Shown: positions 1 through 7,552 of the stretch, piece by piece
Layout: every line of letters starts with the position of its first letter
Position numbering within the stretch: the stretch's first letter is position 1
From: JAKORR01 sp964608495
GTDB lineage: Bacteria; Armatimonadota; Zipacnadia; Zipacnadales; FEN-943
Direction: 5' to 3'
Length of the DNA stretch: 13,767 bases
Assembly: GCA_964608495.1 (NCBI GenBank)
Contig: CAZSOQ010000139.1
Span: 1 to 13,767 of the forward strand
Position numbers and translations under genes: made by a program
The notes under the pieces: model-generated
Seen by the model: the letters and a program-made list of their open reading frames with translations, nothing else
What the model was told of the DNA's origin: nothing
The model's database searches: none

Positions 1-1992
1 GTACTTCTCCCGCAGCCGCATCGAGGCCGTGGGCAGCGGCGGCAGCCCGGCCCACTCGCCCACCGGGGCGTTCACGGCCAGGAAGTCCACAGTCTCCGAC
101 GCCAGCAGCGTCTCGAGCGCCGTGTGCCCCGCCGACACCAGCCGCGCCGGGTCCTCGGCGTCCAGCAGCCAACTGCCGTACCGCAGGCCCAGGGGCTTGT
201 CCCCGCAGGCCTCACGCGCCACCTGCGCGAAGCCCAGCGCGGCCGACGCCGCGGCTTCGGCCTGGAAGGCGCGCCAGTCAAGGATGTCCTGCATCGCCGG
301 CGGCTCGAACAGCGACAGCGGCGGCTTCGCCAGCCGCTCGGTCGAGGGCGCGGTCACCTCGGACCAGGAGAGGATGGGACGCGGCTCGTCGGGCGGCGCC
401 CGCTCGAGCATCTCCACCACGGGCTCCCGCGCCTGCCCCCAAGCGCTGCGCAGGTCCGGCAGGGACTTGTACCGCTCCCTGACGAAGCCCCGGAAGCCCC
501 CCCGCTGGCACGCGCTGAAGTCCCCGAGCGACTTCCCCGGCGGCGAGAAGTACGCCCAGTCCCCGTTCTGCCCGGAGCTGAGCAGGTAGCCGCGCAGGTG
601 GGCGGCCCAGGGGCTGCCCTCCAGCCCCTCGATCAGCCCCCGCACCTGCTGCTGTGCCTGCGTCCGCCAGGTCTCCGACGACCAGGACGGGAACAGCCGC
701 TGGCGCGGCGCGAGGGCCACGTCCCCGGCCGGCGCGGGCCTCAAGGCCACGCACTCCTCGGCCTGGGCTTCACACCACGCGGGGCTCCCGCCCACGTACA
801 GGCACGGCAGGACCGCGGCCCACGGGTCGGCCTGCAGCAGCGCGTTCACGGCCCCCGCCGCGACCGAGGCCGCATCCGCGCCCTCGGGCACGTCGGCCGC
901 TGCGCCGCTGGGGTCATAGCTGCAGGTCAGCGGCAGCAGGTACACGTGGTCCGGCGCGGCCTGCAGCCCGGCCAGCGGCACGAACGACAGATCGGCCACG
1001 AGTCGCGCCGGGAATCCCTCGAGCGGGCGCAGGGCCTCCGCCTTCGCCTCCGACACGAGCACCGCGACGCCCGCCGCCGCGCGCCCCCCGGCGTCGTAAC
1101 CCGGCCCACCCAGCCGCACGCGGTATTGTCCCATCGGCAGTCCGGCCGGCACCGCCAGCGACGTTTCCACCCGACCGCCTTCACCCTCGTCCCCGGCCTC
1201 GATCTCCACCGACCGCCAGGCCGCCGGCCGTCCCTCGCCGTCCACCAGCTCCATTCGCGGCGTGTGCAGGGCCGACGGCGCGCCGTCCACTCGTAGGTCG
1301 GCGCGCACGGCGATGAACTCTCCCGCCCGCACCTCCGCCGCGGCCGTCAGCNNNNNNNNNNCGGGCACGGCGGTGTCTTTCGGCGCGGGCGTCACGTCCA
1401 GGAAAAAGGTGGGCTTCTTGCCCGGCGACAGGCCCGAGAGGACGAGGCGCCATTCCTTGATCGGCAGCCGCGAAGCCGTCGCGCCTGCCTTCTCCGGCTT
1501 AGCCGCGCCGGCCGGCCACGGCAGTTCCCGCCATCCTCGCGACTCGGCCAGGTCCACCGCGGGCCACGTCACCAGCGTCCCGTCGGCGCAGACCGCGGCC
1601 AGGCTCAGCGACGCCTGATGGCCGTAAGGGTTCTTGAGCCAGACCGTCGCCGAGGCCACCGGCCCCGCGACCGCCCGCGTGAGGGCAAGCACGGCCACCG
1701 GCCCCGCCGCACCCGGCTCCCACTGCAGGGCGTTGGCGGCCACGCGCGCGCCCTTCTGGATCACCAGTGCCGCGGCGGGGTCCAGGTCGAAGCGGTTGGC
1801 ATCCTGAGCGGCGTCAGCGCTTCGGGGGTACACATAGGCCAACGAGTCGAAGGGCTCGGCGGCCAGGGGATCGGCGGCTCGGGCGCCCACCGTCGGACCC
1901 AGTGCCAGCGCGACGGCCAGGACAAGCCCCAGGGCCCGGCGGCCCGCCTCGCGCGACCCCGTCGCGATGCCCCGGCGGCGGCCGACGTGCAC
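1..1992 (-). CDS. Secreted GH42-like glycoside hydrolase, 3' end outside window
   Basis: Large exported protein, about 664 codons visible; the C-terminus lies beyond the left edge. I choose GTG at 1990-1992 because it precedes an Arg-rich n-region and a hydrophobic core (residues ~20-33, ALGLVLAVALAL) with a likely signal-peptidase cut after ARA (~39). Residues ~50-205 look like a beta-rich binding domain. From ~350 onward the sequence resembles the TIM barrel of GH42-like beta-galactosidases: GYLLSSGQNGDW at ~467-478 matches the family's GY-x-x-x-x-G-x-x-x-(E)W segment, followed by FRGFVRERYKSLPDLRSAWG, and FQAEAAASAALGFAQVAREA at ~574-593. The substrate is probably a beta-linked sugar polymer, but this cannot be read from sequence. 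A 10-N assembly gap lies near residue 211. The gene is 34 bases behind the GspG-like gene. Family level moderately sure; activity unproven. Confidence 0.66.
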   Translation of the reverse strand, partial: MHVGRRRGIATGSREAGRRALGLVLAVALALGPTVGARAADPLAAEPFDSLAYVYPRSADAAQDANRFDLDPAAALVIQKGARVAANALQWEPGAAGPVAVLALTRAVAGPVASATVWLKNPYGHQASLSLAAVCADGTLVTWPAVDLAESRGWRELPWPAGAAKPEKAGATASRLPIKEWRLVLSGLSPGKKPTFFLDVTPAPKDTAVPXXXXLTAAAEVRAGEFIAVRADLRVDGAPSALHTPRMELVDGEGRPAAWRSVEIEAGDEGEGGRVETSLAVPAGLPMGQYRVRLGGPGYDAGGRAAAGVAVLVSEAKAEALRPLEGFPARLVADLSFVPLAGLQAAPDHVYLLPLTCSYDPSGAAADVPEGADAASVAAGAVNALLQADPWAAVLPCLYVGGSPAWCEAQAEECVALRPAPAGDVALAPRQRLFPSWSSETWRTQAQQQVRGLIEGLEGSPWAAHLRGYLLSSGQNGDWAYFSPPGKSLGDFSACQRGGFRGFVRERYKSLPDLRSAWGQAREPVVEMLERAPPDEPRPILSWSEVTAPSTERLAKPPLSLFEPPAMQDILDWRAFQAEAAASAALGFAQVAREACGDKPLGLRYGSWLLDAEDPARLVSAGHTALETLLASETVDFLAVNAPVGEWAGLPPLPTASMRLREKY
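1352..1361. other. Assembly gap of 10 N inside the GH42-like gene
   Basis: Ten unresolved bases. The same minus-strand reading frame is open on both sides, so either the gap is nearly true to size or the missing stretch is a compatible length. The round number suggests a scaffolding pad rather than measured bases. The flanking protein reads ...DVTPAPKDTAVP and LTAAAEVRAGEF..., consistent with a linker between two domains. Confidence 0.97.
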
Positions 1993-2026
1993 GCACCATC
2001 GCGGCCTTGGGGAAGGGCCGCGTCGC

Positions 2027-2494
2027 TCAGGGGACGAGAGTGTCGGGATCCCAGGCATCTATGTCAGCGTCCATGCTCTTGCCGCCGTCGCTGTTGTCGG
2101 CTCCCTGGCTGAACAGCTCGTACGGCCGCGGGGGGTCCCCCGGCCCCCCCACGAGATACCAGAAGGGCCGTCCCCATCCGTCCCGCAGGTCCTCCTGCGA
2201 TGTGACGTAGGGGCCGCACCACCGCAAGGGCTGGGGCTGCACATCGGGTCCGGGGGGCTCGACAAGAGCGCTTAGGCCGACCTTCTGCGGCGGGAAGCGC
2301 CCCGCGTTGTCTATCGCATACCGCTCCAGGGCCTGCTGGACCTTGAGGATCCGCTCGATAGTGACCTCCCGCTTGTGCGTCTGCCGCCGCTGCACGGCGG
2401 TGTTGGCGCTCACGAGCACCACAAACCCGATGGCGGCTACAACCCACGGGATGTCCTGGGGCAGCAGGGCCCGACGACGGCGCAACGCCCCCAC
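2027..2494 (-). CDS. GspG-like (type II secretion pseudopilin-fold) membrane protein
   Basis: 155-residue protein with a basic N-terminus (RRRR at 5-8), one membrane helix at ~15-33, then a helix (ERILKVQQALERYAIDNAGRFP, split by family feature at YAIDNAGRFP 59-68) typical of major pseudopilins. The C-terminal half has DGWGRPFWYL at 105-114 and PYELFSQGADN at 124-134 followed by an Asp-rich loop, as in the calcium-binding end of GspG. The start GTG at 2492-2494 has a strong Shine-Dalgarno AGGGAGG 8 bases upstream; longer in-frame extensions read as non-protein-like. It lacks the G-F-T-L-(I/V)-E prepilin peptidase motif, so it is probably a fixed membrane anchor and not a processed pseudopilin. 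It lies 43 bases after the cyclase gene and 34 before the GH42-like gene. No other secretion genes are visible. Confidence 0.75.
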   Translation of the reverse strand: MGALRRRRALLPQDIPWVVAAIGFVVLVSANTAVQRRQTHKREVTIERILKVQQALERYAIDNAGRFPPQKVGLSALVEPPGPDVQPQPLRWCGPYVTSQEDLRDGWGRPFWYLVGGPGDPPRPYELFSQGADNSDGGKSMDADIDAWDPDTLVP

Positions 2495-2509
2495 CCTTAC
2501 CGCCTCCCT
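2495..2509 (-). promoter_or_regulatory. Shine-Dalgarno fixing the GspG-like start
   Basis: On the minus strand AGGGAGG (2509-2503) lies 8 bases before GTG 2494-2492. This is the best ribosome site in the left half of the window and decides the start over upstream codons of the same open frame. Confidence 0.75.
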
Positions 2510-2537
2510 TTCTGCGACGCGTGCTGGATTCAGAGCT

Positions 2538-3212
2538 TCAGATCTCCGCCACCAGGGTTGCCGGCGCGCTGTCCAGGCCCTCCACCAGCAGGGGTAGACC
2601 CCACACGCGCACCGGCGAGTCCTCAAGCGGCGCCAGGTTCACGTCCTCATATATTAGCACAAACCGCCCGTCCGTCCTGCCCTCGCCGCACAGCACCCGA
2701 TGGGCTTCCCGTCCCTCCTCCGGCCGCGCCGGTGCACCCACCGAGATCGTGTCCAGCGCGATCGCTCGCACCGTGCGCAGCTCCTCCATCACCATCCGCG
2801 CGGCCTCGGGCGCCAGCCCCGGCGACCGGCTCACGTACCGCTCCGGGTCCGCTCCACGCACCTCGCCGAAGCCCGTCCGCAGCAGCAGCAGGTCGCAGAG
2901 CCAGCCCCCCGGCAGCGCGGCTCCCAGGTCCCCGGCGCTGATCAGCTCGTTGTCCGATCTGGGCACGTCCAGCAGGGCCACACACGAGAAGACGAAGGCC
3001 TCCGCCCGAAGCCCCGCCAGGGGCACGCCCCGCGCGTTGAAGTGTCGCGGGCCGTCAACATGCGTCCCGAAGTGGTTGAACAGGTGCAGCACGGCCGTGT
3101 TGCAGTCGTCGCCGGCCTCCATGTCCGCGCGCCGCTCGACGGCCAGCGTGGGCTCACCGGGGTACACCGGCCCGCCAGCCCGCAGGATGTGGCTGAGCAG
3201 AATCCGCTGCAT
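2538..3212 (-). CDS. Cyclase family protein (kynurenine formamidase-like metal hydrolase)
   Basis: 224-residue member of the PF04199 cyclase family, which includes bacterial kynurenine formamidase and similar metal-dependent amide or ester hydrolases. The hallmark HFGTHVDGPRHF lies at 47-58, giving the expected metal ligands His47, His51 and Asp53 plus His57; His171 (HRVL) and Glu189 (YEDVNL) match the distal catalytic or ligand pair. The end, GLDSAPATLVAEI, is family-typical, and the length is normal (about 200-260). The chosen ATG at 3210-3212 has only a weak ribosome site; the open frame continues upstream, but that part reads as non-coding and would overlap the divergent gene. No kynurenine pathway gene is nearby, so the substrate is unknown. 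It may be the first gene of a three-gene minus-strand transcript. Confidence 0.88.
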   Translation of the reverse strand: MQRILLSHILRAGGPVYPGEPTLAVERRADMEAGDDCNTAVLHLFNHFGTHVDGPRHFNARGVPLAGLRAEAFVFSCVALLDVPRSDNELISAGDLGAALPGGWLCDLLLLRTGFGEVRGADPERYVSRSPGLAPEAARMVMEELRTVRAIALDTISVGAPARPEEGREAHRVLCGEGRTDGRFVLIYEDVNLAPLEDSPVRVWGLPLLVEGLDSAPATLVAEI

Positions 3213-3299
3213 ATCGGGCGCCAATTCGCGCGCGCCACGGGCGCACCTCTGCGCCGGCCGCCTCGCCCGGGCACGCCGCTTGCACGCCTCTGCGAAGCG
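3213..3299. promoter_or_regulatory. Divergent intergenic region of 87 bases
   Basis: This gap separates the divergent cyclase and degenerate-GGDEF genes and should hold promoters for both. I see no convincing -35/-10 pair; the stretch is very GC-rich. The call rests on gene orientation only. Confidence 0.4.
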
Positions 3300-4166
3300 A
3301 TGAGTCGCGAACGCCCTTCCCCGAGTGACCTGGCGGCTCGGGCCCGACGAGTCGTCCTCGAACGGCTCGGCCGGGTCGTCGAGGCACGCGAGCCGCGCCT
3401 CGTGGACGGCCTGTGGGACGTGCCGCTGGTGTACCGGGGCCTGGGCCAGTGGCTCGAGTTGGGAAGCCTGCGCTTCGACGGCCTCGGGCGGCTGCGCCCG
3501 ACCGCCTGGGCCCATCTCTACGAGCGCATCGCCGCCGCCATGTCCGCCGACCCGGTAGTCCGCAGCCTGGCCGGTATCCGCGGCGACGACGGGCTCACGG
3601 CCGACGAGGCCCTCCACCTCGTGCCCGACCGCGACCCCGTCACCGGGCTACCGGCGCTGGGTCTCTGGCACGCCCGCGCGCGCCGCGAGATGGCGAGGAG
3701 CAGCAGGTACGGTGATCTCTTCTCGGCTGCCCTGCTGCGCGTCGAGGACCTCCTCCGGCTCGACGAGTCCCTGGGTCCCCGGCTGACCGACGCTGTCTGC
3801 CGAATCTGCGCCGAGCGACTGCTGGCCGCCGTCGGCGACGAGAACCTGCTCTGCGCCGCCGGGCGCGGCAACTTCGGCGCCGTCATCGTCGAGGACGGCA
3901 GCCCGGCCTGGGTGCGGCTCTCCAGGCTGGTGGGCGCCGTCAAGCGCCGGCCCGTCCCCCTCGATCGCGCCGGGGACGCGGTGACCGTCGTGGTCAACGC
4001 CGGCGGGGCCGTCGTCGAGCCCGGGCAGGGCGTGGGCGACCTGCTCCGAAGAGCGGGCCAGGCTCTCGAGAGGGCCGAGGCGGAGGGAGGCGGCCGGGTC
4101 ACAATGGCGGCCCCGACGGACCTGAGCAACGGCTCAAAGGCGGTCCGCAGAGACAGAGCAGCCTAG
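3300..4166 (+). CDS. Protein with degenerate GGDEF domain
   Basis: 288-residue soluble protein with no membrane segment. Residues ~110-270 follow the layout of a diguanylate cyclase domain: DPVTGLP (112-118) replaces the usual D-x-L-T-G-L-x-N entry motif, GRGNF (188-192) sits where GGDEF should be, and LLRRAGQALERAEAEGGGRV (248-267) matches the closing helix (A-D-x-A-L-Y-x-A-K). The first metal-binding Asp of the F-D-x-D segment is replaced (LLRVEDLLRLDE, 145-156) and no RxxD inhibitory site precedes GRGNF. It is therefore unlikely to make c-di-GMP and may act as a regulatory or binding module. Residues 1-110 match nothing I recognise. The start ATG 3300-3302 is chosen because the preceding open frame overlaps the cyclase gene and is not protein-like. 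Confidence 0.72.
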   Translation: MSRERPSPSDLAARARRVVLERLGRVVEAREPRLVDGLWDVPLVYRGLGQWLELGSLRFDGLGRLRPTAWAHLYERIAAAMSADPVVRSLAGIRGDDGLTADEALHLVPDRDPVTGLPALGLWHARARREMARSSRYGDLFSAALLRVEDLLRLDESLGPRLTDAVCRICAERLLAAVGDENLLCAAGRGNFGAVIVEDGSPAWVRLSRLVGAVKRRPVPLDRAGDAVTVVVNAGGAVVEPGQGVGDLLRRAGQALERAEAEGGGRVTMAAPTDLSNGSKAVRRDRAA

Positions 4167-4240
4167 GGCAATGGCCGCGATAGGCCCTCCGCGCCTGCGG
4201 GGGTGGCGGCCGCTGTGGTCCTGTCGCCTCTCCAGGAGGG

Positions 4241-4258
4241 AGCGCCGGGGGCGGCGCT
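4241..4258. repeat. Perfect 7-bp inverted repeat
   Basis: AGCGCCG (4241-4247), loop GGGG, CGGCGCT (4252-4258). A strong short hairpin with no following T-run; possibly part of a factor-independent or Rho-assisted end of the upstream plus-strand gene. Confidence 0.5.
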
Positions 4259-4275
4259 GCTTGCGGAGGGGCCGC

Positions 4276-4308
4276 ATGATGGAGTTGGCTGGAAGCCAGC
4301 TCTGTCAT
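4276..4308. repeat. 15-bp stem with 3-base loop, possible bidirectional terminator
   Basis: The left arm is 4276-4290 (ATGATGGAGTTGGCT), the loop GGA 4291-4293, and the right arm 4294-4308 (AGCCAGCTCTGTCAT). The 15 pairs include three G-T wobbles. It lies between converging genes, where a shared terminator is expected, but neither strand has a U-tract after it. It could also be one copy of a dispersed palindromic repeat. Confidence 0.55.
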
Positions 4309-4393
4309 CCGGCCCGCCCCTCCGTCCCCCGCACAAAGGTTCCTGGGTCTTGGCGTCCCCCACACCAGGTGTCCCGCGCTGCGGCCCCACTGC

Positions 4394-6358
4394 TCAGCGC
4401 GCCGCGGGCGCCTCCGGGTCGCCGGGTGCGTCCACGAAGAGTGGCCCTGCGCCCGGCGTCCACCAGATGTTCGAGGAGGCCTCGGACTGCCAGAGCACCT
4501 CCCCGTCCGCTGTCATCTGGGAGGCGCCCACCAGCAGCACCCCCTCGACCTGCCCGCCCTTGGTGTAGCGCGACACGATAAAGTCGGACCCTACCGCCAG
4601 GCCCGCCGCCGACACCTCGGGCGACTCGTGTCCGCTGTCCATCCCCACGCGCCAGTACCCGTCCCCGCGCGCGGCCTCGATCTCCAGGCCGAGCTCCGGT
4701 CCCCTGCAGGCGAGCCGCACCGCGCGGTCATGGCAGGCGATGACGGTGACACTCCCCGCTTTCCCGCCGGCCAGCGCCACCGACCCGTGGGTCGCGCCCC
4801 GGACCAGCGGGCCGCCCTGCGGAGCATCCCCGGGCGTCCTTGCCAGGAACACGCGCGCCGAGCTGTCCTCGGCCACCTCGACTCTCACGTCCGCCGTGAA
4901 GGCCGGGTCGAGGGAGACGGGCCGGATGATGCAGACGCCCGGCTCGGCGAGGACGTAGTCCACGCCCAGGGCCAGGCCCTGTCCCCGGGCGGTCCAGCCC
5001 GCGCAGACGGGCGCGCCTCCCGGCGCCCAGCCGAAAGCTTCGACATCCAAGCCTGACGGCCGTCCCGGCGCCGGAAGCCGCGCGGGGGCCTCCGCCCTCC
5101 CCCTTGGGGCAGGGCAGGACACAAACAGCCGGCCGGTCCACTTCTGGCCCGCCCACGCGCCGGCCAGCGGCGCCGAGTACTCGATGCGGCGGTACTTCGT
5201 CTGCGTCGCGGCAGGGGCCAGCGGTCCCAGGAGCAGCAGGCTCGCACCATCGTCCCACGCTGATCGCAGGGCTAGCGCGTCGCCGAACTGCGCCACCTTC
5301 CGCTGCTCCGCCGGCTCCTTGGCCTCGACGGCCGGGAACAGGCACAGCGCGTCCACGACGTCGCCGTTCCGTGGCAGCCGGTTCGCGCGGCGCGCATCCC
5401 AGGCGAGCGCCTCGGGCTCGGGGCCATAGGCGGCGAGCAGGTGGACCGGGAAGCACGACGACGACCCCGTGCCCCAGTCGAGCCGCGAGCCGTCCGCCAG
5501 CCGCGTGGCCAGCACCCAGTCGCGACACTGCTGCCACACCACGGGGTCCACCAGCTCCTCACCCGTGACCCGCTTGAGGGCGACGGCCAGCGGTACCACC
5601 AGCCGGCACAAATCGGCCAGGCCATCGGCGCCCCCCTCGCGCACCAGCGCGGGCGACAGACACCGCGGCAGGCACCGGCGAAGCTCCTTGCGCCCCTCGG
5701 CATACCACGCCTGCGCCGTGCCGTACTCCGCCGGCAGGGGCGTCCCCGCCAGCGCCACCCCACAGGCCGTCAGCGCGCAGGCCCGCCACACCCAGCTCAC
5801 TTCCGGGCGCTCCTCGCGACACACCATGCCGTGGGTCGTGTAGTACAGCCGGCGGGCGAGACCGGCCAGGGCCAGGGGCGCGCTCGCGTACTGCGGCCGG
5901 TGAGCGAAGCGCTCACGCATCAGGTCATAGGTCTGGGCCCACTGGAAGGTAACCAGGCTGAGATCGCGGCACGACCTGGGCGCCCCCGTCAGCGCGGTCG
6001 GGTAGTACGCCAGCAGGCCCGCTGCGAGCCCCGCGCAGCGCGTCTCACCCGAGAGAGCCCAGGCAACGGCCGCCGCCCGCATCCGCGCCGCGTGCGCCAG
6101 CCAGGGGTCCCGTCGCCGCGGCGCGGCCTCGGCCTGTGCGCGCACGGCCGCGTACAGCTCCGACCAGGGCAGCTCGTCAAGGCTCTCCCGTCGGGCCTGC
6201 CGGGCGTTGGGGTCCAGCAGTAGACACGGGTATCCCGGGCGTGGCAGGGGGAATTCGGCCAGAGCCCAGGCGAGCAGGCGCAGGGCGGCTACGCAGACCA
6301 CCAGGGTCCCACCCCAGAAATACAGCCGACGGCGCGGTGCAGGTGCTGGCCTTCTCAC
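4394..6358 (-). CDS. Membrane-anchored heparinase II/III-like protein
   Basis: 654 residues with an uncleaved-looking N-terminal anchor (basic 1-11, hydrophobic ~13-36), so the bulk is likely outside the membrane. Residues ~60-330 are helix-rich with the look of an (alpha/alpha) toroid (PWLAHAARMRAAAVAWALSG at 85-104; WAQTYDLMRERF at 140-151). The linker LPRNGDVVDALCLFP and FGDALALRSAWDDGASLLLL (358-377) resemble the step into the beta-sandwich of heparinase II/III and related lyases; the remainder is beta-rich. The H-x-H-x-D type segment expected right after that strand is not seen, so lyase activity is doubtful. The start is GTG 6356-6358, six bases after the carA stop, with only a weak GAG ribosome site, implying coupling to carA. 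Fold call moderately sure, function unknown. Confidence 0.55.
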   Translation of the reverse strand: MRRPAPAPRRRLYFWGGTLVVCVAALRLLAWALAEFPLPRPGYPCLLLDPNARQARRESLDELPWSELYAAVRAQAEAAPRRRDPWLAHAARMRAAAVAWALSGETRCAGLAAGLLAYYPTALTGAPRSCRDLSLVTFQWAQTYDLMRERFAHRPQYASAPLALAGLARRLYYTTHGMVCREERPEVSWVWRACALTACGVALAGTPLPAEYGTAQAWYAEGRKELRRCLPRCLSPALVREGGADGLADLCRLVVPLAVALKRVTGEELVDPVVWQQCRDWVLATRLADGSRLDWGTGSSSCFPVHLLAAYGPEPEALAWDARRANRLPRNGDVVDALCLFPAVEAKEPAEQRKVAQFGDALALRSAWDDGASLLLLGPLAPAATQTKYRRIEYSAPLAGAWAGQKWTGRLFVSCPAPRGRAEAPARLPAPGRPSGLDVEAFGWAPGGAPVCAGWTARGQGLALGVDYVLAEPGVCIIRPVSLDPAFTADVRVEVAEDSSARVFLARTPGDAPQGGPLVRGATHGSVALAGGKAGSVTVIACHDRAVRLACRGPELGLEIEAARGDGYWRVGMDSGHESPEVSAAGLAVGSDFIVSRYTKGGQVEGVLLVGASQMTADGEVLWQSEASSNIWWTPGAGPLFVDAPGDPEAPAAR

Positions 6359-6364
6359 GGGCTC

Positions 6365-7552
6365 TCAGTTCCCACTCGCACGCATTAGCTCCATGAAGTC
6401 GCCGAAGAGATGGGTGGCGTCATGAGGTCCCGGCCCGGCCTCGGGGTGGAACTGCACGGCGAAGACAGGCAGCTCCTCGTGGCGCATCCCCTCGCAACTG
6501 CCGTCATTCAGGTTCCTGTGTGTCTCAACCATCCCCGCCCCCGCCAGACTCTGCATGTCCACGCAGAACCCGTGGTTCTGCGTCGTGATCTGCACGCGTC
6601 CCGTGGCCAGCTCGGTAACCGGGTGGTTCACTCCGCGATGCCCGAACTTCAGCTTGTACGTCCGCCCGCCCATCGCCAGCGCCAGGAGCTGGTGGCCCAG
6701 GCACACGCCGAGGAGCGGCACTCGCCCCACCAGGTACCTCGCGGTGTCAACCACGTAGGTCACCGCCTCCGGGTCTCCCGCCCCGTTCGACACCAGCACC
6801 CCGTCGGGCTCCAGCGCCAGCACCTCTGCCGCCGTGAACCGGGCCGGCACCGTCGTCACCCGACAGCCCCGCCGGTGCAGCTGGCGCAGGATGTTCTGTT
6901 TGACCCCGCAGTCCACCACGACTACGTGGGGTGCAAACTGCGTGCCCGCCGGGCCCTGTTGCCCCGGCGGCGGGATGTCCATCGTCAGCCCCGCCGTCCC
7001 CGTGTCCTCCGGGCTGTACCCCTCGCCATACCACTCGCGCGGCTCCTGGCAGGTCACCTCTGCCACCAGGTCCCGACCCACGATCCGCGGCGCCGCCTTG
7101 GCCTTGTCCACCGCCTCGTCCGGGTCCAGCGTCTCGGTCGTGATGATCCCGATCTGGGCCCCCACCGTGCGCAGGTGTCGCGTCAGACGCCGCGTGTCCA
7201 CGTCCTCGATCCCGGGGATCCCGTGCCGCTCCAGGTAGTCCCCAAGCCGCTCCCGCGACCGCCAGTTGCTCGGCACCGGGTTGAACTCCCGCACCACGAA
7301 ACCCTCGACCCACGGCCGCCAGGACTCGTCGTCCTCCAGGTTGATCCCGGTATTCCCGATCTCCGTATAGGTCATCGTGCAGATCTGGCCCCGGTAGGAG
7401 GGATCGGTAAGGGTCTCCTGGTAGCCTGTCAGGCCCGTGTTGAACACGACTTCGCCGCTGCGCTCACCACGGGCACCGAAGCTGAAACCGTGAAAGACGT
7501 TGCCGTCTTCGAGGGCCAGCAGTGCGGGGACTTTGTCCTTGGGGTTCAGCAT
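6365..7552 (-). CDS. carA: Carbamoyl-phosphate synthase small subunit (glutaminase)
   Basis: 395 residues, normal for CarA. It hydrolyses glutamine and channels ammonia to CarB to make carbamoyl phosphate for pyrimidines and arginine. The N-terminal CPSase_sm domain shows FNTGLTGYQETLTDPSYRGQ (37-56). The class I glutamine amidotransferase domain carries the nucleophile Cys284 in LLGVCLGHQLLALAMGG (280-296), and His369 and Glu371 in FHPEAGPGPHD; TTQNHGFCVD (323-332) and CGVKQNILRQL (215-225) are also typical. All triad residues are present, so it should be active. The start ATG 7550-7552 gives the expected MLNP... N-terminus; the ribosome site is weak (GGAG about 14 bases upstream). carB is not in the window. 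A heparinase-like gene follows after 6 bases. Confidence 0.97.
   Translation of the reverse strand: MLNPKDKVPALLALEDGNVFHGFSFGARGERSGEVVFNTGLTGYQETLTDPSYRGQICTMTYTEIGNTGINLEDDESWRPWVEGFVVREFNPVPSNWRSRERLGDYLERHGIPGIEDVDTRRLTRHLRTVGAQIGIITTETLDPDEAVDKAKAAPRIVGRDLVAEVTCQEPREWYGEGYSPEDTGTAGLTMDIPPPGQQGPAGTQFAPHVVVVDCGVKQNILRQLHRRGCRVTTVPARFTAAEVLALEPDGVLVSNGAGDPEAVTYVVDTARYLVGRVPLLGVCLGHQLLALAMGGRTYKLKFGHRGVNHPVTELATGRVQITTQNHGFCVDMQSLAGAGMVETHRNLNDGSCEGMRHEELPVFAVQFHPEAGPGPHDATHLFGDFMELMRASGN

Larger units (their letters stand above)
4167..4393. other. Convergent intergenic region with inverted repeats
   Basis: 227 bases between two converging genes. Open frames here on both strands are low-complexity Pro/Ala/Arg/Gly translations with no start context, so I see no gene. 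Two inverted repeats (listed separately) probably mark transcript ends or an interspersed intergenic repeat. Confidence 0.6.

Noticed and set aside
124..1296. Plus-strand open frame of 390 codons
   Set aside because: It is the mirror of the GH42-like minus-strand gene in GC-rich DNA; the translation is Arg/Pro/Gly-rich without any motif.
3213..3617. Longer cyclase start near 3617
   Set aside because: The extension overlaps the divergent gene and reads as an Arg/Ala-rich shadow; the family N-terminus begins near M-Q-R-I-L-L.
4163..4390. Small open frames in the convergent gap
   Set aside because: Both strands give Pro/Ala/Gly/Arg-rich translations crossing inverted repeats; no start context.
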